DNA from: Gammaproteobacteria bacterium
Lineage (GTDB): Bacteria > Pseudomonadota > Gammaproteobacteria > Pseudomonadales > Azotimanducaceae_A
Assembly (NCBI GenBank): GCA_026713405.1
Contig: JAPOON010000248.1
Coordinates: 1 to 5,964 of the forward strand
Reading direction: 5' to 3'
Length of the DNA: 5,964 nucleotides
Below are positions 1 through 5,500 of this stretch, in pieces; the stretch's first letter is position 1; each line of letters opens with the position of its first letter. Both the position numbers and the translations under genes were made by a program. The notes below the pieces were generated by a model. That model did no database searches and was not told the origin of the DNA. It was given only the letters and a program-made list of their open reading frames with translations.

Positions 1-2
1 CG

Positions 3-20
3 GGCCTCCAGCACCTTTAA
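3..20 (+). other. Possible last codons of an upstream gene
   Basis: Frame 3 reads five codons (GLQHL) and then a TAA stop at 18-20, just before the hairpin cluster at 34-99. A gene ending here would explain the terminator-like structure that follows. With only five codons visible no family can be assigned, and an in-frame TAA could be chance. This is a weak, context-based call. Confidence 0.2.
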
Positions 21-33
21 GGGTCGCGACCGG

Positions 34-67
34 TCGGGCGCAGCCCGAGCCGAAGCACCGCTTCGGC
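34..67. repeat. Two adjacent hairpins
   Basis: Two perfect inverted repeats lie next to each other. The first is TCGGGC (34-39), a 3-base loop and GCCCGA (43-48). The second is GCCGAAGC (49-56), loop ACC and GCTTCGGC (60-67). An 8-base palindrome, GTCGCGAC, lies just before them at 23-30. Together with the hairpin at 78-99 this makes a compact structured stretch. It could be part of a transcription terminator, a REP-like intergenic element, or the 3' end of an RNA that begins outside the window. Confidence 0.5.
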
Positions 68-77
68 AGGTGGCGAC

Positions 78-107
78 GCCCCGCAACTCGTTGCGGGGCC
101 GGTTTGT
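78..107 (+). terminator. Candidate intrinsic terminator
   Basis: A perfect 9-bp stem, GCCCCGCAA (78-86) with TTGCGGGGC (91-99), closes a CTCG tetraloop and is followed by CGGTTTGT. The stem is strong and GC-rich. The U-tract is short and broken, so termination efficiency is uncertain. Its place after the possible stop at 18-20 and before the gene at 300 fits a plus-strand terminator for an upstream gene. Confidence 0.5.
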
Positions 108-242
108 CGATCAACTCGTACTGTCGAACAGAGGGATCCCGCTTAGCGTGCAGGGGGACCGTACCGCATGTCGGCTCTCGGCGTCGGGAAAACCCCATGT
201 AGGAAGAACGTTGTTCCATGCGAGCCTGCGCCGCAGGAAGTC

Positions 243-266
243 GCGATAGCGAAAATTCGCTACCGC
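243..266. promoter_or_regulatory. Inverted repeat, candidate operator
   Basis: TAGCGAA (247-253) and TTCGCTA (256-262) are perfect inverted arms around a 2-base AA spacer. The symmetry continues outward with GCG (243-245) and CGC (264-266) after one mismatched pair. It lies 38-57 bases upstream of the start codon at 300, where a repressor or activator site would be expected. Size and symmetry suit a dimeric HTH regulator. Which regulator binds is unknown, and the same motif was not seen near the TetR gene in this window. Confidence 0.45.
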
Positions 267-299
267 CTCGCCATTGGCCGATCGATTGAGGAGAATTGC

Positions 300-836
300 A
301 TGAATCAAGAAGTACAAGCCCTGCAGGCCCGGGTGGCGCGGCTGGAGGCCAAGGAAGCGGTGCAGAGCGCGTTCAATCGATACCTCTATTGCCTGGACAC
401 GGGGTTCGGTGACGATATCGTCGATTGCTACACGGAAGACGCGATTCTCGATGTACCCAACTTTCCGGAAGCGGGCGGCCAGGACCTGCATTTCGAGGGG
501 CGCGCGGAGATCGAGCCCCTGTATGCGCCCTACGGCAAGGGTCCCAAGGGAATCCGCGGCGGGCATCACTCGGCAAATCTGGCCATCAACGTTGCGCACG
601 ATCTGGAGACGGCCGATGTCACCGCCTATTTCATGACCAGTACACCGAACGGGGTGCAGGGCGGGCGCTACGAAGGAACCATGCGCAATTGCCCCGATGG
701 CCAATGGCGCTGGCACACGCTCGCGATTACCAGTGCCTGGGGTTGGAAGGCCAGGGAATTCGAGACGGTATCGGAGCCGGTCGGCCTCGAATATTCACCC
801 TTCGGCGGGCGCCACGCCGCGTACACCACACCCTGA
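300..836 (+). CDS. SnoaL/NTF2-like domain protein
   Basis: This 178-residue protein has the layout of the SnoaL-like branch of the NTF2 fold. A long N-terminal helix (about residues 3-30, with a coiled-coil-like start) leads to the helix end CLDTG with Asp33, then DCYTEDAILDV (42-52), a GGHHSANLAI segment (87-96) and C-terminal beta strands with a WRWHT turn (136-140). Relatives act as small-molecule cyclases, dehydratases, isomerases or hydroxylating-enzyme subunits. Asp33 and His89/His90 occupy the places of the catalytic Asp/His pair in LinA and scytalone dehydratase relatives. The ATG at 300 is chosen because GAGGAG lies 7 bases before it and the domain starts immediately. An in-frame ATG at 168 would add 44 residues that look like non-coding translation. 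It is the only long plus-strand gene here and converges on the acyl-CoA synthetase remnant. Its substrate is unknown. Confidence 0.85.
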   Translation: MNQEVQALQARVARLEAKEAVQSAFNRYLYCLDTGFGDDIVDCYTEDAILDVPNFPEAGGQDLHFEGRAEIEPLYAPYGKGPKGIRGGHHSANLAINVAHDLETADVTAYFMTSTPNGVQGGRYEGTMRNCPDGQWRWHTLAITSAWGWKAREFETVSEPVGLEYSPFGGRHAAYTTP

Positions 837-878
837 GAGACAGGGCCGTCGCCCCGGTCAGCCCGCAATAGGCGGGTT
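831..878. terminator. Two small hairpins between convergent genes
   Basis: CCCTG (831-835) pairs with CAGGG (841-845) across the stop codon of the plus-strand gene. AGCCCGC (860-866) pairs with GCGGGTT (872-878), with one G-T pair, across the stop of the minus-strand gene. Only 40 bases separate the two convergent stops, so a shared bidirectional terminator is plausible. The stems are short and neither has a clear T-run. Confidence 0.35.
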
Positions 879-1284
879 AGCCTTGCCCGATGTCGTTCAT
901 CCGCGTATCGGCGGCATGGATGCCCAGTTCTTCCACCGTTTGTTGCCGCATCACGAACTTCTGAAACTTTCCGGTAACCGTCATTGGAAAGTCTTCCACG
1001 AAGCGTATGCAGGATGGAATCTTGTAGTGCGCGATCAGCCACTCAACGCGGTTCGGTGACCAGATTCCCAGCCGGTCGCCCGGTTGCAGCCCCAACCGCA
1101 ACAGGCCGGCAGCGAAACCGCCCACCCGTCGTGCGAGTTCCCTGTACGTGAGACGGACACGCTGCTCCACAAAAACCGCGGCTTCATTGTCGCCGTGCCG
1201 TTCAACGGTGTCCGCGAACGCCTCGCCGATGGTCTTGTAGAGCAACGGAACGGCGCTGGTACCGGAAACATAGCTCAACGTCAT
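877..1284 (-). pseudogene. Acyl-CoA synthetase with the central domain deleted
   Basis: The 135-residue product joins two distant parts of an AMP-forming fatty acyl-CoA synthetase, a family normally about 540-570 residues long. Residues 1-82 are a normal N-terminus: LSYVSGTS, a TIGEAFADTVERHGD helix, LTYRELARRV and PGDRLGIWSPNRVEW. From residue 84 the sequence is the extreme C-terminal subdomain: IAHYKIP, IRFVEDFPMTVTGK and FQKFVMR. Lys106 in TVTGK matches the adenylating lysine of the A10 motif. The join lies at about 1034-1039. Everything between is gone, including the ATP-binding Ser/Thr/Gly-rich loop and the adenylate and thioester motifs. About 400 codons are missing, so it cannot be an active ligase. 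The frame is kept and a good ribosome site (AAGGGAG, 1294-1300) precedes the ATG at 1284, so a short protein may still be made. The deletion may be biological or an assembly misjoin. Confidence 0.8.
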
Positions 1285-1401
1285 GTCGGACTTCTCCCTT
1301 CTATCCTGGTTTGTGGATCGTCCAATATCGCCGACGCACGCTCCAGGCGAGAACGGGGCTGTCCGGTGCACCGCAAACCGGGGACGCCGCGGGTCAAGCA
1401 A

Positions 1402-2766
1402 TCAATCGCCTTTCATCTGACCGTAACGTGTTCCCATGAGGATGTGCGCATAGGCGGGCTGGCCGAGAGCGCCCTTTGACCCATTGACCAGGCTTCGACC
1501 TTGACCGGTGGTCGGTGCCTGAATTTCGAAACCCGCCTGTTCCTGAAACAGCATGATGAAATCGGAACCGCCGAACAGGAAGGTACCGAGCATGTCCCCC
1601 TTTTCGACCGTACGGCCTATTTCGACGTCGTCCTCGAAGTTGACGGAAGACACCTGCGCCATGCCCATGGGAATGAGCGCGACCCTGCCGTACCCGCCTT
1701 CCGTGTTGACGATCACGATACCCCGGGTCTGCGTGAACTGCCATCCTGTCGAGTCAATGGGGACGTACTTCTTGCCATCGGCGTCCCAGGAAACCTCAAG
1801 CGCCACGTTCTGCTGAACGCTGGCGACCCCCTCGACGATGCCGCCGACGGCGAAATGGTAGCGATGGTAGTCGTAGACGTTCAGAAACGTATGGGTGAGA
1901 ACGCCCTTGGCAAAGATGTCGTGATACTCCACGAGGTCGGGCCCCAACAGATCGTTCACGCTGAAATGGCGTACATTCTTCACCCGCAGGCCGTTGCCGC
2001 CTTCCACCTCGATGTCGGAGTTCTCGTCGATGGGCCACACCCCCTGGGGAACCGAGTCGGCAGGAGATACCACCACGCTGTCATCGTCCTTGCCGGCGAT
2101 CGGCCGCTTCTCCGGCGACGCAAGGTATCTCGAAAAAAACCGGTTGAAAGTGTTCCAGTTGGACCGCGGCTCATAGTCGCCGGTCTGCAGCCGGAAGTTG
2201 GGGTCATCGTAGAACTGTTCGTAGGTCGCATCGGTAAACGACTCCGGCGTGTCGAGGTAGTCACCCCAGGCATTGGCGAAGTCCCGCAGCCAGTCCGAGA
2301 ACTCTGGAACGTACTGGATCGCATTCTTGAACAGGCCCTGGCCGGAAATGTCCTTGACGGGTTGATCGACCAGAAAGTAGAAGTAGCAGATGGTCTGCAG
2401 GATTTGATCGCGAATCAGGTCGGACGGATTGTCGAGAATGTCCTGAGGCAGCATCTTCGCGGCCTCGGCGACGTACTCGAAATACGCCTCCAGGGATTGA
2501 GCGGGATTGGTGTGCTGGTCCGGGTTGGCCTGCTTCGCCTCTTCCAGCGACTGCTTCAGCCAATCCTCCAGCTCGGGGTTTTCAGAAAGCAGGTTTTCCA
2601 GTTGCTCGACGATTGGCGGCGCACCAGCCTGGCTTGCGCCCCCGGATGCCGCCGCAATCTCCGGGCCGGGCCCGCCCGCGAGGGCCTCGCCTGGCCAGGC
2701 CCAGGAGGCCAGCACCAGGGCCACTGCAACAAAGTAGCGTTTTCCGAACCTGATCATTGCGCTCAT
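1402..2766 (-). CDS. Exported phosphatidylserine decarboxylase-family protein
   Basis: This family converts phosphatidylserine to phosphatidylethanolamine, or decarboxylates related substrates, with a self-made pyruvoyl group. The 454-residue protein begins with a signal peptide: RFGKR, a hydrophobic core at about 11-24 and an ALA cleavage site near residue 30, placing it in the periplasm or outside. Residues about 60-220 resemble the PSDC domain found before some of these enzymes, with LDTPESF (171-177) and a WNTFNRFFSR (204-213) to RPI (221-223) ending. The catalytic core follows: SPADS with Asp237, FSVNDLLG (268-275), DYHRYH (299-304) with His301 and His304, and FGGSD with Ser401. Cleavage before Ser401 would give a 400-residue beta chain (about 370 after signal removal) and a 54-residue alpha chain. 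The ATG at 2766 is chosen because GGAGG lies 5 bases before it; an ATG 4 codons upstream overlaps that site. The remnant acyl-CoA synthetase lies 117 bases downstream. The true substrate is uncertain. Confidence 0.88.
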   Translation of the reverse strand: MSAMIRFGKRYFVAVALVLASWAWPGEALAGGPGPEIAAASGGASQAGAPPIVEQLENLLSENPELEDWLKQSLEEAKQANPDQHTNPAQSLEAYFEYVAEAAKMLPQDILDNPSDLIRDQILQTICYFYFLVDQPVKDISGQGLFKNAIQYVPEFSDWLRDFANAWGDYLDTPESFTDATYEQFYDDPNFRLQTGDYEPRSNWNTFNRFFSRYLASPEKRPIAGKDDDSVVVSPADSVPQGVWPIDENSDIEVEGGNGLRVKNVRHFSVNDLLGPDLVEYHDIFAKGVLTHTFLNVYDYHRYHFAVGGIVEGVASVQQNVALEVSWDADGKKYVPIDSTGWQFTQTRGIVIVNTEGGYGRVALIPMGMAQVSSVNFEDDVEIGRTVEKGDMLGTFLFGGSDFIMLFQEQAGFEIQAPTTGQGRSLVNGSKGALGQPAYAHILMGTRYGQMKGD

Positions 2767-3011
2767 GCTTACCTCCACATGTTTACTGCTGTGCTTGATC
2801 GGTTTCAGGCCATCTCCCCCGGCGTGCGCTTCCGCTACCGGGGAATCGGCCTGCCTCCCGACGAGGGGGTATCGGCAGCAGGACGCACTGAATGCTCAAC
2901 CGCGTGAATCGAGCAGGAGACATCCGGCCGAGACGGAACTTGTCGCATCGAAGGGCTGCAGGGCTTGCCGGGTTGGGAGTAAAGGCGCTGGCCGCTATGC
3001 CTGACGAAACG

Positions 3012-3043
3012 AAGCCGGCCTCACGGACGCAGGACGCCGGCTT
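3012..3043. repeat. 8-bp inverted repeat
   Basis: AAGCCGGC (3012-3019) and GCCGGCTT (3036-3043) are perfect inverted arms separated by 16 bases. The site is in the gene-poor stretch about 245 bases upstream of the decarboxylase-family start. It could form an RNA hairpin or serve as a spaced protein-binding site. No T-run follows on either strand, so a terminator role is doubtful. Confidence 0.35.
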
Positions 3044-3184
3044 GTTGCGGGACGATGGCGAATGTGCCGGCAATCGCGGGGCGGCCGATCCAGGGATATC
3101 GATTGACACACTGCCGAAAGACGACCCGGCTGGCGATTTCAGACCGCATCGCATTTCCCTATACAACCTCGCAGGCCATCAACT

Positions 3185-3213
3185 TTGGACTAGCGTACTA
3201 TCTTAGGTCGTAT
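3185..3213 (+). promoter_or_regulatory. Weak candidate promoter before the small ORF
   Basis: TTGGAC (3185-3190) is a fair -35 element. At 17-base spacing TCGTAT (3208-3213) is a poor -10 that keeps only the first T and the final AT of the consensus. TACTAT at 3196-3201 looks better but is too close to that -35. The region is AT-rich compared with its surroundings and lies directly upstream of a strong ribosome-binding site, which is the main reason to expect a promoter. Confidence 0.22.
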
Positions 3214-3238
3214 GAACTATATTGAAAGGAGCAACCAA

Positions 3239-3328
3239 GTGCAACGTCGCAATGTGTCGATGAGCAGATGGTCGACAACCGGCAAAATTCGCGACACGAT
3301 GAGCGGCTTGGAGCGATTTGCGGGCTAG
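3239..3328 (+). CDS. Possible 29-residue basic small protein
   Basis: A GTG at 3239 is preceded by AAAGGAG (3225-3231) at 7-base spacing, one of the best ribosome sites in the window, and opens a 29-codon frame to TAG at 3326-3328. The product has five Arg and one Lys against one Asp and one Glu, with no membrane segment or known motif. An in-frame ATG at 3212 would give 38 residues but would place the ribosome site inside the gene. A perfect hairpin begins on the last base of the stop. The gene converges on the TetR gene. It may be a real small protein, a leader peptide, or the 5' end of a destroyed gene. I do not recognise it. Confidence 0.35.
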   Translation: MQRRNVSMSRWSTTGKIRDTMSGLERFAG

Positions 3329-3347
3329 TGCCGGTTCCGACCGGCAC
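3328..3347. terminator. Perfect hairpin after the small ORF
   Basis: GTGCCGGT (3328-3335) and ACCGGCAC (3340-3347) form a perfect 8-bp stem with a TCCG tetraloop. It starts on the last base of the TAG of the small ORF and lies 56 bases beyond the stop of the converging TetR gene, so it could end transcription from both sides. No T-run follows on either strand, so classic intrinsic termination is not assured. Confidence 0.45.
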
Positions 3348-3403
3348 ACCAGTCAGGAATGCTTTCGCGGGCGTTTTTCCGTCAGGCGTTGGTAGCGCCC
3401 CCG

Positions 3404-4015
3404 TCAGTCTCGCGTCCGCTTGACGATTTGCAGAAAGCTCTCGATTGCCAGTTCACGCAACTCACCGGCGCGCGCCCGGTGGGGCCGGTCATGGCCAACG
3501 AATACCGTGTGGCCTTCTATCGATGCCGATATCAACAGCGCAAGATCGCCCCGCCGCGTCTCGCTCAGCCCCGGATTCATCTGTTCGATGAGGTCGACCA
3601 GAATTTCACGGTACTGGGCATACAGCCGTTCCATCTGTTGGGCCACCCGTTCGTCCCGGTTCGCCAATACCCACAGTTCGGGAAAGAACAACGTCGTATC
3701 ACGGCGGGACAAATCGTCAAACACAAAGCTGACGACGGCCCGAAACTGCTGTTCGGTATCCTCGCCGGCCTGATTTCTCAAGACATCGAACTGGTGCAGG
3801 TACCCATCGATGACATGTTGGAGGAGGTCCTCCATCAGTTCGGCACGGGAGGGGTAGTAGTAGTTCAGGTTACCCGGGGAGATCCCGATTTCCCTCGCAA
3901 CCCGCCGCATTGTGAGGTTCCTGGACCCTTCCTCCACCAGCACCCGGCGGGAGGCTTCCAGAATACGGCGCGCGGTTTCCTGACCGGTGGCGTAGGCTGC
4001 AGTTCCCGTTCTCAT
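3404..4015 (-). CDS. TetR-family transcriptional regulator
   Basis: The 203-residue length is typical of TetR-family repressors. The N-terminal DNA-binding domain is clear: helix ETARRILEASRRVLVEEG (13-30), then LTMRRVAREIGISPGNL (34-50) as the helix-turn-helix and NYYYPSRAELMEDLL (51-65), the usual Y-x-x-x-x-K/R-x-x-L end of the domain. The rest is a helical ligand-binding and dimerisation domain containing FFPELWVLANRDERV (110-124), with no specific subfamily evident to me. The start at 4015 has almost no Shine-Dalgarno sequence, and the frame is closed by a TGA eight codons upstream. It lies 86 bases after the oxygenase gene on the same strand, so it may be co-transcribed and control that cluster. 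The decarboxylase-family gene about 640 bases downstream is another possible target. Confidence 0.93.
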   Translation of the reverse strand: MRTGTAAYATGQETARRILEASRRVLVEEGSRNLTMRRVAREIGISPGNLNYYYPSRAELMEDLLQHVIDGYLHQFDVLRNQAGEDTEQQFRAVVSFVFDDLSRRDTTLFFPELWVLANRDERVAQQMERLYAQYREILVDLIEQMNPGLSETRRGDLALLISASIEGHTVFVGHDRPHRARAGELRELAIESFLQIVKRTRD

Positions 4016-4082
4016 TGGCTCGAATTCTACTCGACACCGTCAATCGGGGCTTTGAGCCGGAGGGCGATGGCAACGTAACCCG

Positions 4083-4101
4083 GCCGGGATGAATTCCCGG
4101 G
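4083..4101 (-). terminator. Hairpin directly after the oxygenase gene
   Basis: CCGGGA (4084-4089) and TCCCGG (4095-4100) pair around a 5-base loop directly beyond the minus-strand stop at 4102. A second overlapping palindrome, CCCGGCCGGG, lies at 4079-4088. Without a T-run this may be a weak or Rho-assisted terminator, an mRNA-stabilising 3' structure, or an operator for the next gene (TetR), whose start is 68 bases away. Confidence 0.35.
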
Positions 4102-4947
4102 CTAACAGAAACAGAGCACCCGCAGCTCGATGCTGCGGCGCGGTTCGCCTCTTGGGTTCGGGTGCGCGAATGACGCGTGCGGGCATGTCCTGCCGATCAC
4201 GCCCTCGGAATCGAACGACTTGATGACCAGCACGTCATCCGGCGTCATGCCGGGGTAGTAGTACCAACGCTGGCGGTCGGATGCGCTGACGCTGAAGGTT
4301 TCTATGCCGATGTCGTGCCAACTGTAGTTGTCCGCGGCGTAGCCGAAGACAACGGTCTCCCGGAGGTCTTCAAGGCGCACCGTGCGCGCATCGCACACGG
4401 CCAGGGGGAAGTCGTCGACAGACGGACCGAGCGGACGCCAGAAGTTGAGTGCGTACACTCGATCCGCGTCCTCGGGCACGCGTTGGCCATGCTTTGCCAG
4501 GTACTTCTCCCAGGTCGTGTTGTCGGTGTAGTCCATGTGCACGTTGCCGATGTAACCGCCGCCGCGCTCGACGCCGGTCTTTCTCTGCGTACCGTCCGTG
4601 CCGCCGCCGGTGTACTGCAGGCCGGGTTCACGAATGAGGTGGTCGTAGGTGAAGGTCGTACGGGCGCCCGTCAGTTCCCGCGCGATCGACCTGCATTCGC
4701 TGTAGTAGGTGCTCATCACCTCGTCGCAATCGTAGAAATCGGCTACGGCGCTGGGGCTTCGAACCAGTTCGAAACCGCTGGCGTGCAAACCCAGGCCGGC
4801 GTGCCCGTGGGCGTTCGTCACCGCCACATCGGTGGCGTCCAGGCCACCGAATCCATCGGAATGCGTGCGCAGGTCCACGTGGGTCACGGGACCACCGGTC
4901 AGCGAAGCGGGCAGGAATTGCATTTGTGCGGTGACAGTATCTGTCAT
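4102..4947 (-). CDS. CmcJ/AsaB-type Fe(II)/2-oxoglutarate oxygenase
   Basis: The 281-residue protein has the hallmarks of the family that includes cephamycin CmcJ, fungal AsaB and NvfI: VTAQMQFLP at the start, NVHMDY (135-140), NFWRPLGP (168-175), PLAVCDARTV (181-190), QRWYYYPGM (226-234), VLVIKSFDSE (239-248), TCPHASFAHP (254-263) and PRRSIELR (269-276). By family logic His137, Asp139 and His257 bind iron, and Arg270 with Ser272 holds 2-oxoglutarate. Members hydroxylate, desaturate or rearrange small molecules; the substrate here is unknown. The ATG at 4947 is chosen because it overlaps the stop of the SnoaL-like gene as ATGA, a translational-coupling arrangement, and the domain begins at once. 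An in-frame ATG at 4980 would add 11 residues and overlap the previous gene by 37 bases. No signal peptide is seen, so it is cytoplasmic. The C-terminus ends LCFC. Confidence 0.88.
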   Translation of the reverse strand: MTDTVTAQMQFLPASLTGGPVTHVDLRTHSDGFGGLDATDVAVTNAHGHAGLGLHASGFELVRSPSAVADFYDCDEVMSTYYSECRSIARELTGARTTFTYDHLIREPGLQYTGGGTDGTQRKTGVERGGGYIGNVHMDYTDNTTWEKYLAKHGQRVPEDADRVYALNFWRPLGPSVDDFPLAVCDARTVRLEDLRETVVFGYAADNYSWHDIGIETFSVSASDRQRWYYYPGMTPDDVLVIKSFDSEGVIGRTCPHASFAHPNPRGEPRRSIELRVLCFC

Positions 4948-5417
4948 GACCGTTTCAGCAGATGGGGCAGGTTGGCCCATCCCGCTTCGTGCGTCGTGTA
5001 GAAACGGCTCTTCAGGTTTACGCGGCGAAACGCCCAGTTGCCGTCGGTGCAGACAAGATCGTCTTCGTAACGCGCAGCGAGCCAGACCGCCTGGTTGGTC
5101 TTCTTCACCGTAGCGGTCTGCAGCAGGTACCAGTGGCCGCGGGCGCCCGTTGCGTCGTCATTCACCTCAACGGCCGAGTTGGTGACGTGATGGATGGCGA
5201 AAGACATGATGTCGGGCATGTTGCTGAAGAACCGGTGCAGGGCATCACGTCCTTCAAAAACGCCCATTTCGCCGCCGTCCCAGATGCCGTCCTCCGTGAA
5301 CAGGCTGCAGAGTTCATCGGCGGGGTATCCCTGATCGCACAGGTCGCAGTAACGGGCTTTCAGAAGCCGGATCTGCTCGGCGGCTTCCACTCGCCGGAGC
5401 CGGGACTCGATGTTCAT
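4944..5417 (-). CDS. SnoaL/NTF2-like domain protein
   Basis: This 157-residue protein is a typical SnoaL-like single domain. A first helix (3-30) ends in DLCDQG with Asp28, followed by LCSLFTEDGIWD (36-47), FEGRDALHRFF (54-64), FAIHHVTNSAVEV (73-85) with His76/His77, and the closing strands GHWYLLQTATV (94-104), WLAARYEDDL (112-121) and WAFRRVNL (128-135). Asp28 with His77 matches the acid-base pair of dehydratase and dehydrochlorinase relatives. Its fold and motif order match the protein at 300-836, but the sequences are clearly divergent. It overlaps the oxygenase start by ATGA, so the two are probably made together and may act on consecutive intermediates. The ribosome site before the ATG at 5417 is weak. 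Reaction and substrate are not known. Confidence 0.88.
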   Translation of the reverse strand: MNIESRLRRVEAAEQIRLLKARYCDLCDQGYPADELCSLFTEDGIWDGGEMGVFEGRDALHRFFSNMPDIMSFAIHHVTNSAVEVNDDATGARGHWYLLQTATVKKTNQAVWLAARYEDDLVCTDGNWAFRRVNLKSRFYTTHEAGWANLPHLLKRS

Positions 5418-5500
5418 GGGCTTTGGTCTCGGGAGCCATTTGCCATTCGGCGGAGCATGCCAGCAAAACGATTGTCCGTCATTCCCGCTTTAGCCCGACC

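Larger units (their letters stand above)
2767..3238. other. Gene-poor intergenic stretch
   Basis: No convincing gene is seen on either strand between the start of the decarboxylase-family gene and the small ORF at 3239. ORFs of about 100-127 codons exist on both strands, but they are rich in Arg, Pro, Ser and Ala, lack recognisable domains and have no good ribosome sites. Composition becomes noticeably AT-richer from about 3150 to 3240, as expected of a promoter zone. The promoter for the minus-strand decarboxylase-family gene should lie here, but I could not pick out a clear -35/-10 pair for it. Confidence 0.5.

Noticed and set aside
168..299. N-terminal extension of the SnoaL-like gene to the ATG at 168
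   Set aside because: The extension has no domain character, would read through the inverted repeat at 243-266 and lacks a ribosome site. The ATG at 300 has one at correct spacing.
877..1401. Longer 174-residue version of the acyl-CoA synthetase remnant
   Set aside because: The extra 39 residues do not resemble the family, and the family-like N-terminus plus ribosome site begin at 1284.
1501..2907. 468-codon open frame on the plus strand opposite the decarboxylase-family gene
   Set aside because: The minus strand carries unmistakable catalytic motifs, a signal peptide and a ribosome site. The plus frame has no recognisable domain and is a typical long antisense shadow in GC-rich DNA.
2783..3166. 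127-codon minus-strand frame in the gene-poor stretch
   Set aside because: Its composition (Arg, Ser, Pro, Ala) looks like translated non-coding DNA. It has no domain and no good ribosome site, and it competes with an equally unconvincing plus-strand frame at 2892-3206.
3359..4078. 239-codon plus-strand frame opposite the TetR gene
   Set aside because: The TetR helix-turn-helix is clear on the minus strand and this frame shows no domain.
4177..5001. 274-codon plus-strand frame opposite the oxygenase gene
   Set aside because: Its translation is Val/Ala/Arg-rich with no family features, while the opposite strand has the full set of CmcJ/AsaB motifs.
5471..5489. GTCATTCCCGC-like stretch resembling a common proteobacterial intergenic repeat
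   Set aside because: Only one half of the usual inverted repeat is present, so it cannot be called.
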